Source: Pyronema omphalodes
Taxonomy: Eukaryota; Ascomycota; Pezizomycetes; Pezizales; Pyronemataceae
NCBI GenBank assembly: GCA_024516155.1
Contig: JAJJXM010000016.1
Span: 124,001-188,000, forward strand
Length of the DNA stretch: 64,000 nt
Reading direction: 5' to 3'
Positions 35,425 through 46,648 of this stretch are shown piece by piece. How positions within the stretch are numbered: position 1 is the stretch's first letter; each line of letters begins with the position of its first letter. The notes under the pieces were generated by a model that saw only the letters and a list, made by a program, of their open reading frames with translations, searched no databases and was not told the DNA's origin. The position numbers were made by a program, and so were the translations under genes.

Positions 35425-38400
35425 TTTCGTTACCAAAAAACAGCGGAAACGATTTGAGAGACGAAAGTCGACCGATTGGATAGATCCGCAATTATTAATT
35501 TGTTCGAAAACTTTCAGAAATGGACGAGACTCGGACAGGCCAAAAATTCTTTTTTTTTTATTTCTTGGGGATTGGGGTTTATGTGGGAAATTACTTGAAT
35601 TACTATGCCATTATGGGTCTCTGTTCCCACAGATCTACGAGTCAGCCTTGCGAAGGAAGGATCCTTGCACAGTGTGACATGAGGGGTTATAAGGCAAGGC
35701 AGATTTATGAGTCTGCTTCAATGACTATTTGGGGAAAAGAGGGAGCGAGACAACACAGCAATGAAGTAGCGAAGCGGTAAATCAGCTTAGCATTGGTGCA
35801 GCGAATTTGCAGATTAATTGCAGAAAATAGATGCCCATAGCGTATAGCATGATTTTGTGCACCCGTTAGCGAACCGATGCAAGAGGCGAGAAGCAGATAA
35901 AGGATAGGAGGGAAAGAATAATTGTATCGGCGATGAAATCAATCTTTTGCATTCTGGAGTTAGGGTTGTCTTTTTTTTTTTTTTTTTTTGTTTTTTTTAT
36001 ACTTTTCTTTTTTTTAACACTGCGCGTCGTCGTAAGCCTTTTTTGTCCATATTTCTACTCATCTAAGGATTGGTTAATGGAAACATTAGAATCCTTCAAA
36101 GATCTTAGGAAAAAGGACTTGGTATAAAAGGCTCGAGATTAGCAGACATGGTGTCAAGATAATTCCTAAGGTTGTTTTCTTACCTGTGTTTTTTTATGTT
36201 TTTTTTTTCTTTTTTTTTTGAAAGAGGACGGCTGTTAAAAAAGGATTCTTGAAGTTGTTGCCCGAGAGGGAATGATAGGAATTTTATACTGTTTCTCTTT
36301 ATCCTATATGGGCCATGGCTTATCTGGCCTTTGTTTGGTCGGGGTGCGCTATGGGAAGAGGTGTATGAAGTCGTTTTGCAGACTAAGAAGTTGTCAATGG
36401 CGTTGCCTGAAATTTTAGGCTTGTTGGAAGTTGTTAAATATTGAAATGAAATACTCAAAAATATGAGCACTCTCTCGTTTATGATTGATGGTTTCTAGTG
36501 AATAGTCCGCCGTAATCCGCCGTAATGGATCGTAATTGCTGGATGGAAATTCTGTCACTATACACAGTGTCGTTATTAAGGGAGAGGGACCGTTAGGGGG
36601 GGGGGGGGGGGGGGGGTGTAAAAATTGAAGAATTAAATCCATCCAAAGAAAATCATCTTTCCTTTCCATCCTCCTCTTCTTCATCTTCCCTTTTCCCTTT
36701 CTCTCTACAGCCCCCGATACTGCCGTCCTCCTCGTGGCGAACCCATAGTCTTTATATACCATTCCCAACCCACTACTTTCCCAGCGACCCAGCAAAAGAT
36801 CCCTCTCACGTGTTTTTCCCATCCAAAAACCGCCTTCAGACAAACGAAGACAACGAGGCTGAAAGTTGTATTGTTTTAACTATACCATGTATGGTAATGT
36901 ATCCACCGTCTGTTTTGGGCTATACTTAATGGGGAATAGTGTACTAAAAGAATTGGGGCATTGGTTTATACACGTCATTTTTACTGGCCATGGTGTCGAT
37001 ATCCTTAGTACCTAGTGTATGTAGACAGAGAGAGACAGTAGGCCTTGTCGGGGACTCGGCGTGGGTTGAAAACTCCTGCACCCGGAGAATTGGGTGCAGA
37101 CCTTGGTCTTGTCGGAGTTTTGAGGGTGCGGTACGTGGGCTTTTCGAGGAGGATAGGTGAGTTTCAGGCCGGGAAATGGTTCTTTTGGTTTTTTGGTTTC
37201 TGGGCTAGACTACATTGGGTTTAGTTTGGGGAATCGTATTGTAGAAATAACCATGTCATAGTCTCATCATGGGTAGATAAACTCCTGTATCCGATGGTTG
37301 TAGTGGTTTTTTTTTTGTTCCCAGTGCGGTTTTTCGTGGATATAGTACAACACCATATCTTGGCTTCATGATACATTGCATCATTATAGCTGGTTAGTGG
37401 ATTTTTCACGGAGATATGAAATGGTTTGTTATTTCCTAGTGAGTTTTTGAGTTACTCGATTGGGTTATACAACCCCAAAATTGCGTAATTCAACCCTATA
37501 TCCTCCCACGAAAACAGGTATTTCATCATACCCTAATCCCCATTAGGAATAAAAAAAAAACTTACACGGTACTTGCACTTTCCATCCCCCATAACACATG
37601 ATCGCTATGTTTATAGCAAGCATCGCGCCTTTCAGTAGTAAAATACTATTGTATGCTTTCCCTGCTTCCTGAAGGCTTTAACCGTCCGGGTTGAAAATGG
37701 AACCGATACAGCCCGTGGGTGGCCTTGGTCACTTGATCTGGATTATTATGGGGAATGAGGATACACGTGGATGGTGCATGTTTTTTGCCGTTATGAGATG
37801 TGGTATATACTACGGAGATATTGATGGGAGTTTAACGGCATTTTGAGAGTTGGGAGGATGGTTAGAATGCTTGGATTGGTCTGGATAATCGGGATGGTTG
37901 CAGGGTGACGACGGTAGATGGAGTTGGGTGGGAAGATGTCGGTGCGGTTTATGATGAGGGGGAAATTGGTATATAAAGACCATGTTACTCCCCCCTTAAA
38001 AGTAATCAAGCAGAGAAGCAATATGGATTGGCAAAGTTCGTTGGATTTCGATATTCTTGACTTGGATTCGTCGGGGGGCTTTTGAGGGCATCCTTCCGTT
38101 TGTATCAATAATTTATTTGTTTTTTTTTATTGAATCATACGCTGACTGAGGCCTGGAATACCCATGCAGGATAATATTGTTTCCGTCTTCGATGCTCGGG
38201 TTGTTGTCTCGCGTATCTTGTCTATTCCTTATTCTCCATTCCCCATTCCCCAGTCCTCGTTTCTCGTTTCTCGTTCATAATCCCTATATCCCTAATATCG
38301 CTAACTTATATACGTAGATCATCCCACAAAACATCTCTTTCATATCCCAACCAAAAATTAACCAAAATCACCAAACTCAACGTCAACATCGAAGTTTAAA

Positions 38401-40503
38401 CAGCTGTAAAGCAACCAAAAAACCCATTTCATCCTATCTGATCATTCCGTATACAAAAATCTCTGAATTTTCACGATGACTATTAAAACTCGAAAGGAGG
38501 ACAGAATTTAAGCTTCAAAAAAAAACGATCACTGCAGACTGAAGTCTAGAAACTAAAGAATCTGAAGCCATAAGTCTGCTACCATCTGCCATCTGCCATC
38601 TGTCATTAATCTTCCAAATTATAAACAACTGCAAAAAATGCTATAAAATCCCGAGTAAAGCGGTCCAGAGCTACAGTCTTGTGCCCACCAGGTGGTGCCA
38701 GGAACGAGTTCCTTACAGCCCAACCATAGTTTTTCCACGTCATCAGTCCCAGGGATATTTTGACAACCCTAAGGGACTTTTTTCTAATTCAGTATAAATA
38801 TGACCATATATCACAATTTTTGGACCATCTACTCCAGGTATCCGCATTTCCGCATTTCAGCAAGTCCATATCGATGGTGGAATATCGTGGATCCGTGGGG
38901 ATACATAGTTGGAAACTGAAATTCGAACAATACAAGACGACTTTTACCATAATTCTTGTTCATCTCAACAACTGGGCGAATCTGAAGAATTCTTATACCC
39001 TTATAAAAGCGCTGAGCTTGCTTTATTAGAACGGGAGTACCGTTACTTTTATTTTCGTTACATCATTTTTGAATTGCTGTGATAGAGTTTATGCTGCTTC
39101 TCACTATTTCTCAACTCTCCAAGGTGCTAAGGTGCCTAGGTGTCAAGGAGCCAAGGGGCAAAGGACATCAGCACCGACTGCACCAACTGCATAGACACAA
39201 CATTTGACGTCACCACCATCACCCAGCGGTGTCGTTATTAACTTCACCATCATCATCATCATCACCATCATAACTTAACCTAACTTTGTTCACTTTGTTG
39301 ACTTCAATGATGATACGGAGAAACATTAAGAATAAAGTAACGGTACCCGTCACCCTCCGTTCAATAGACCGCAATAAGAAAGAAGAAACAGGTCGATTTC
39401 AATACTGCTACATGAAATTATTTCCAGTCGCCCAGTTACCCAGTTACCCAGTGGTTGTTGGGATTGGGAATCGGGATGAGATAAAGAATGATAATGAATT
39501 ATACGGTAAAAGTAAAGGTAAAAGTAAAAGTATAAGTATAAGTTATCCTAGCCTGGGGTGTTTGAATTTTGAATTTTGAGAATAGCTAGCACTATGGGTC
39601 CATGGTCGTTTACCCCCAAAATATTACATCACAACGCGATATAGACTGGTGGACTTAAACATACCTGGAGTATATGTGGGGGAGCAGGTAGATTGGAGAA
39701 TCCATCAAATGGATACATTTACACTGGACTGGAAAAAGTAGGAAAGGTTATTTAAGGGTTAGGATTGTTGAAAAGTCTGGTTTCGTGGAAAGTGGAAGTG
39801 GAAGTCTGGCATGATATAAAACTGTGGTGTTGTTAACGGTATGAGGAAGTAGTGCTACTAGGGTAACCCTCAACCCTCAACCCTCAACACCCGAACTCCC
39901 GGTGGATACGAGTCTCAAGAGCAAGCAAGAAAATTCCATCCATCATGACTCATAACATGATTCAAGACGGCAAAATCAAACATCTGAAATCATATATACA
40001 TGTAACATACGCAGAATATGTTTTGGTTTTGGGTTGCAACCTGCTGATTTAGAAAATTATTGTTTGCTGGATTAGAGACAATGGGCCTTTGGATGATATC
40101 GTTATCGTCGTGGTCCTAGTTCGAACTTGGCACTGCTGATACTGCTACTTCTAGTCTGCTACTGCTATTACTATCTAGGACAGCCGACGCTACTGCTAGC
40201 TAGCTGGTTGTGAAGATATAAAAGATAGAAACTCTGTAACCGACTGCGGCTACGACTGGTTATATGTAAGAAGATCGAAGTTCGAAGATCAAATATAGAA
40301 GGTTGAATAGAGGAGGTTAAAAAGAGGATTATTAGAAAAAGAGGAGTATCAGAGTATCAGAGTACCAAGTCGAAACTCAAAGCTCATTGCCTGTTCTACA
40401 TGGCAATCCTTCTCAATATCTTAGATCTTTCCAAGTCTTTCCAGATCTTTCATAATCAATCCCTATAATTCAATATATCCATAAATCTTGATGACTAGTC
40501 ACC
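35425..40503. other. Long intergenic region
   Basis: About 5 kb of AT-rich DNA. It includes T-runs (35970-36010, 36190-36220), a G21 run (36596-36616) and short CTCAACC repeats (39867-39890). The minus frame 36415-36843 has a basic stretch but runs through the G-tract and lacks splice support. No gene is called. Confidence 0.55.
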
Positions 40504-40687
40504 GGGGAACTTCCCATATCTCTACAGCAACAGACAGGAGTCTATTTTACCACCAAAAAATCAATTTCTATATCACGATTTACCATAGAACGTACATAAA
40601 TAGAACGCTCGGATGGATAGGGAGGTCTATTCAGATTTTTCTATTACGATGAACTTGGGGTTATTCTATCCACACGGGAAGTCCTCT
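40504..40687 (-). mobile_element. MITE, older degenerate copy
   Basis: Ends are GGGGAACTTCCCATATCTCTA and (inverse) AGAGGACTTCCC, a decayed match to the termini of the element at 40866-41066. The interior (PyCTATTCAGATTTTTCTATTACGAT, ACCACCAAAAAA) aligns with the inverse complement of that element. It is thus the same family in the opposite orientation, about 180 bp apart. Confidence 0.75.
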
Positions 40688-40865
40688 CTCCACTGGATAA
40701 AAATGTTAAGTAAATGGATGAAAATGAATATAATGGATGAAGATTAATATAATGGATACAATGAATATAATGGATACAATGAATATAATGGATGTTTATT
40801 CACATACAACTTTGATTTAATAGATACAGATGGAAGGCTATGGTATGTGCGTAATACAGGTTAAT

Positions 40866-41066
40866 GGAGGACTTCCCATCGCTCTATTCGGGGCGGATAG
40901 AACAAACCCATCTTCATCTATTCGATAGCAATAGAAAATCTGAATAGACAGGGGGGTACGGACCCCCCTGTCTATCCTAGTGCTCTATTCGCGTTCTATA
41001 GAAAATATTTTTTTGTGGTGAAGTGGACTCTCACGTCCGTTGCTATAGAGCGATGGGAAGTCCTCC
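40866..41066 (+). mobile_element. MITE with 22-bp perfect terminal inverted repeats
   Basis: A 201-bp element starting GGAGGACTTCCCATCGCTCT and ending with the exact inverse complement; the match extends 22 bp. AAT flanks both sides (40863-40865 and 41067-41069), a probable 3-bp target duplication. The interior has a strong palindrome around 40948-40973 (GACAGGGGGG..CCCCCCTGTC). There is no coding capacity. A 3-bp duplication would fit a PIF/Harbinger-like or related DNA transposon; superfamily is uncertain. Confidence 0.85.
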
Positions 41067-42931
41067 AATATATATATTTTGGTGCTGGATACTGGCTGGG
41101 AATTATGATTAAGGATTTATGCAGGGGTTTTTTTTAGGGAGTATTATGGAATTGAAATTTGATGGTTGATTAAACAGTGGAGTAAGTGATCATTTTTTTA
41201 TCTTATCAACGTTTTTAAATCCTAGGAAATATGGCGGGTTGGCGGGGGGAGGGGGGGGGGGGGGGGGGGGGCATGCTCCAGGCTGCTGCCAATGTTGTTT
41301 GATATACATGATGCATCCAAACTATGCATATAACGATCACAACATCAGCAACGTTATTTCCACGCGACTGATATGGTGATACTGTATCTCTTGGAATTAT
41401 GGTCACTGTATACAGCGGATAATATTATGTATTTCGACTTCGGGTCCCGTCATACACTGCACTAAAGGAAAACCCTTTGTCTTTCTTTGTATTCCCTACC
41501 CCTTGCTCGCAGCTCGCAGCTCATCAAGTGATCTTGTTTTGTTTTGTTCTGTTTTCATTCTTTTTTTTTTTCAAAGCTAGCAGTCTGATATTTTTGCACT
41601 TTGGTTTCCGTTCCTGGGACCTGGGAGCCTTGGTTCGCATTTTGCATTCCATAGTTTGGTACCTTGAGTCCCTGAACTAGAGTAATCCAGGGACGATGTC
41701 GGCGCTTCGAGAATCCAGTCGCGGTGGTTTATTTTTAGATTTTGGTTCCTGACTCCCTGAGTCATGATGTGATGTTTGAGGATTGGAGGTTGCTATGTAC
41801 CAGTAACCAGGCGTCTAAATCCGATCGGTGTCTTGCGAGAATGGATTTTGGTATGTATGGGGTTTGTATGAGAGTTTGCTACGCCTTAAGGAGGTGCTTT
41901 TTGATGCACAGATGCATAGCAGTTTGTGAATGTTGAGAGTCAGAGAATATACGATTGAGTTGAACCTTTTACATTTTAATTCACAAAGTGAATTTTTAAT
42001 TGATGAGGGGTATCAACTGCTGACAAAGAGTTCAAGACTTCAAGTTTCCTGGGGTACCCTAAGGTTTGCATGTGATACCCAAATCGTCTGACAAAGCACC
42101 TTAGTGCTGTTGTTCCCGTCTTCTCCGCATCTTACATACCTTTCCTTCCCATTCGGTTCGCCGCATCTCACCTTCGGCTCGGCCCCCATCTCATGGCCCA
42201 TCCTGTAGCGTGTCTTCGGATTGTTTTTTTTTTGTGCCATGATGCTCTTTCCTTCTGCGCACCGACGCGTCGCGGTAAATATAGAGCATCATCCTGTCCG
42301 CCGGTAGTTTTTGCGATCCCCCCTCCCCCCCAACCCACCGCGGACGCTAGTGCTGTGCAGGTCCAGGTCACGCTGCTGTCATTAACCATCTTTTTGTCCA
42401 TTCGGATCGATTCCTGATGGTCCGCGCCGGAATCCTAGTCCTGCTTTGTTCTGGATCATCGAGATACGCTTTACACGCCGTGCAGCATGCTTTTACGGGT
42501 TGTGCACACTCGCTTCGTGAGTGACACGGCATGACGGCGGATTCTCCACTCGCTTTTTTCCAGATTCAAGTCAACGCCATCGCACGGAGATTAAGCAGGA
42601 ACCGGACGAGCGTTATGAAATCACTTTGCACACTTTTTAAAAAAAAGTAAAAAAAAAAGAAATTGTTGCACATTTTCCTAGACTCCCTTTAGCTCAATGA
42701 CGAAGAGGCGTCCGTGTGTCTTTATTATTTCGGAGTCTTGGCAAGACTTGTAGATACATCTTACCCCGGAATTGGTCTAGGGCTGAGAGGGGCCCAGTCT
42801 GTTGCATCGGGGTTTTTTTTTAGCTCGGTCGCAGATGTCTACGTGAGCTGCAGCAACTACATACCTCGAACTCGAAACCTCCACTCAACCAGCAACCCAG
42901 TCATCCGGAAAGAGCCACGACCTACCTCACC
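41067..42931. other. Intergenic, 5' side of the unknown-function gene
   Basis: Contains a G21 run (41251-41271) and T-rich tracts. The region just before 42932 serves as promoter and leader of the rightward gene. No other feature is seen. Confidence 0.55.
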
Positions 42932-44759
42932 ATGACTCGCAGCAAATCAAAGAAAGACAAAGCCGCTGCTCTTGCAGAAGAAGCTCAGTCTCAATCTCAA
43001 TCTCAATCTTCATCAACAACCTCACCGGCACCATCTCCAACTACCCAACAACCTTCAAGCAGTGCCTTGATCATTTGTCGAAACAAGTTCGTCGCCTCAC
43101 ATCTTCCTCCTCCTCCTACTCCTACTCCTCCTCTACATATCCTCCCGAGTTCCCACCACCTAACCCACTCCTACCCCCTCTAGACATTGGCGTTACATTA
43201 GCAGCTTTCACGGTCCTTGGCTACAGCTTCCCCCGGAGGTCCTCGAGTCCCTTGCCTACAGCAACTACACCGCCCCGCGCCCTCGGCCTATTGACCCCGC
43301 GGTATTTTTTGATCTTCTCAAGATCCGCAAACACATTGACGAAGCAACTACATTAGCCGTTCGTGCAGCATCAGGTGTTGCTAGTTCCCTTCCCCAGAAG
43401 GACCACCACCTATTATTAGGAATCAGCAACAATGGACCATCTCCACGATTATCTCGCGAACGAAAACACCGGATGAGAGAGTTAGCTACCCAAAAGCTAT
43501 CCAAAGCCTACAAACTTGACGAAATTGCCGCATCTGTAGCTACAATGCAAAGTGCAAGTTCCCTCGAAGATGTTGCAAGTCTAGTCCTACAAAGAGAAGC
43601 CACAAATACAGACGCGGAATACGTTCACTTCTTTCATGAAAAAATTCCAAGCCGAATGTTTGCTAAGTACACACCATTGGCACCATTGGACCGCGTCATA
43701 TCCGAGCGGCCAGCAGAAGGAGCTCCATTAAGGACAAGAGCTGTGACGAAGATTTTCAAGGAGGACTACCTTGGCGCTGCGGCCGATTTAACTAAGGCTC
43801 TATCAATTTCAACCATGACCGGACGTCATGATGCAGCTATTCTTGAAAGAGGAGGTCGGTTATCAGATGACGACATGCCGTCCTCTCTTGAAGCGCAGCT
43901 ACTATTCCACCGCGCATCAACATACCTAGCTATTGCTATGCAATCCGTCGAGAAAGCTTACGGCTCCTCCGACTCGAAAGAAACCTCAGACCTTGAAGCA
44001 CGGAAAGCTGTTCGTACCTACGCTAAACGAGCCATCCGCGACTACTCCCGCTTTCTCGGAGGTTTCGAGTACACCCCCGGCCCACACATGCTCCAAGAAG
44101 GCCAGCTACAAATAGGCAATGGAGAAGGCCCCTCCAGTGGTGTGAGTGGAGAGAGTGGACCGGCATCAGGACTAGAATCCACAACGGAGCTCGCTCAAGC
44201 TACATCAAATCTATCTGTCAACAAGCCAGAAGTCCCAAGCAGTAGCAATAGAAGTAACATGGATAGAACACCGTTACCAATCTACCCCATTTCTATGCTC
44301 TTCTCAACACCGGCGCCTATGCTACCGCCGCCTTCAGACCAAGAAGGTCTAACCTACCACCCTCTCATAACCGACGCTATGTATTCCACACTCCTCTGTC
44401 ACCTTCTCCTAGCTACTCCGTCAAAGGAATTATCTCGATATGTGGCAATGGTCCACAGATTGATTAGGGTGGCGGATGGATATCCGGTTTTCTTGGCGGC
44501 TAGAAGCCCGGCTAGGGCGGATTGGGGGGAGGTTGTGAAGAAGTGTGGACTGAGTGAATGGGAAGATGAGAATGAAAATAGAGGGGCGGAATACCCGGTG
44601 TGTACGGAAAGGGCGGGGGGCTTGGTGAGATGGGTTAAGGAGGCTTGGGGAGGCGTGGTGGCTAGGAAGAAGAAGAAAGCCGTCGAGGGATCGGAGAAGG
44701 AAGAGGAGAAGAAGGAGGAAGAAAAGAAGGTTGAGGAGAAAAAGGAAGAGGACAAATAA
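42932..44759 (+). CDS. Conserved fungal protein of unknown function, TPR-like helices
   Basis: Two exons, 42932-43086 and 43184-44759, give 576 aa. The N-terminus is basic then Gln/Ser-rich (KSKKDKAAALAEEAQSQSQ). After the splice comes NKHWRYISSFHGPWLQLPPE and VLESLAYSNYTAPRPRPIDP. This well-ordered motif is followed by an Arg/Lys-rich helix (RLSRERKHRMRELATQKL). Helical pairs with TPR-like spacing follow: IFKEDYLGAAADLTKALS, LLFHRASTYLAIAMQSVEKAY and VRTYAKRAIRDYSRFLGGFEY. The end is a Lys/Glu tail of about 40 residues. No signal peptide or membrane segment is seen. The composition and codon pattern indicate a real gene; I do not recognise a named function. It faces the PNUTS-like gene tail to tail, 1.9 kb away. 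Confidence 0.82.
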
Positions 44760-46648
44760 TATCCTTGATTATAAAGATACGTGATGCTCAACACGTTTTC
44801 AGGATGTATGTATAGCGTGATAGCTTATGAGTATGTTACAACAGCAGGCCCCGCTGTGGAATCATGGATGTGAATCATGTTGATGCGGAAATTTTACTGC
44901 AATTATGATGCTGGAAGAAGTTATGGTACTTTGCGTATTCTATTGGTTTCTTGGTTGGGACTATAGAGAAGAAATGAATCATGCCGGGTGCCTTAAATAA
45001 AAAATAGATTTTTCTTTCCATCTGAAACTGTGATTTTTGTTAATTCCCCTGGAAACGCCTGTTTTTTAATGTAATATCACGAGTAGGGGACATTAGATAA
45101 GATACCGCAAGGGTAAAAAAGTTACATACATATAATTCATGAAAATAATACCACTATTTTTTTTTTATTCCAGTCTATGAAATATCCAAAATATCCGAAA
45201 AATCTCAAGTCCGTAAACGTGTATTTCGAACCCTATATACTGTTTCAATCAAGATTTCAATACGCTACGATAGAAACCCACCCAACACCCACCCATCCAA
45301 CACTACATATCTACAATACCCCTTCCTTAGACCCGATCCATTTAAGCTGACGACTACGACTCTTGTGATACATCCCCTCCCTAGAATCTGCATTCTGTAT
45401 CTAGCTGGCCCTTTGAAACCCGCGTGGTGGAGAGGGGCGGGGCGGGGGGGGGGGGGGGGGGGTGGAGTTCGAATGACAAAAAAGCATAGGAAAGAGAACG
45501 AGTAAACCTTCACATCATGATCCAACTGCTGTATTTTTATATCGTTATTGGACAGTCGGTAATTAAATTTTCAAGCTTTGATGTGCTGTGGTCTGGTCAC
45601 TGGTCAGTGGTTTTCTAGTTTCTAGTTTCTGGTTTCTGCAGAGAAACTAGAAAAAAAAAGAAGGCAACAGGGTCAAGTCTCAAGAGTCAAGAGTCAAGAC
45701 ATGATATACGCTCCAGGGCGAAATCCCAGCGTACGGAGAGACTATAAGGTAAAAATTCAGAGCCTTTGAAAAATATATTGAAACTGTAGCATACGTCATG
45801 AACTTAGGGTTGCGAGGGAATGTTTAAGAAAATCGAATCAAACTTCTCAAATTACATAGTAGTGCATCATCATGTATGTACCTATGTATGTATTCGACTT
45901 TACTTCAGTTTAGCGTTGAGTAAATAAATACTATAAGGTATGATAGATACTAGATTTTCAATTTCATGATACCAGACTTGAAGAGAAACCCCCCCCCCTG
46001 TCAGTCGTCACTCAACAAAATCGAATCTCACGTGAACGAAAAAAAAAAAATTTAGGATTAACTTCTTTCATAATTCCTATGTATAAACCAGCAAGCCCCG
46101 AAACCATCCAATCATTAACCTTCTACACAAAACTTGAGAAAGAAAAAGAAGAAAAAAAAACAAGAACCCCAAGCTCCGTACAAAAGAAATATAGTAGCCC
46201 TATCCCTAGCTATCCTATGAATCAAACAATCCTCGATTCCTCGATTCCACCACGCCGGGTTTCTTGAAATACCAAAGTTCCTTCTTTAAATCCAGTAGAC
46301 CCATTCAACTGAAAAAAGAAAAATGCTTTTTTTCGCTGTTGTTTTGGTGCTCAACCCCGTTGCTTTGCAATTATCTCTATTTTCGCAGCCCTTGTTTTCC
46401 TGTGCCGCTTTTGCTCCTCTTACTCTTTTCGCCCCCCCCCCCCCCCCCCCTTTCCCCCTACAGGCATACCTCTTATCATTTCACACCTTGGTTTCGTAGT
46501 ACTCAAGTTCCTTTGGCTGCGGCCATCCTGGACCAAACGGCCCCGCTCCCTTATCTACACCACGCGGACGACCTTTCTTGCTTGGCTTGCCCAATCTTTT
46601 GCTTCACATATCCTGGGCATTATTGCCATGACCTTGCTCCTCGGGTTT
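44760..46648. other. Convergent intergenic region
   Basis: Holds the 3' flanks of two convergent genes. It includes a G19 run (45444-45462), a C10 run near 45990 and a C19 run (46432-46450). Plus-strand frames at 46.1-46.8 kb overlap the C-tract and the last exon of the opposite gene, and are not called. Confidence 0.55.

Noticed and set aside
36415..36843. Minus-strand frame with a basic stretch
   Set aside because: It crosses a G21 homopolymer, shows no family motif and lacks splice sites.
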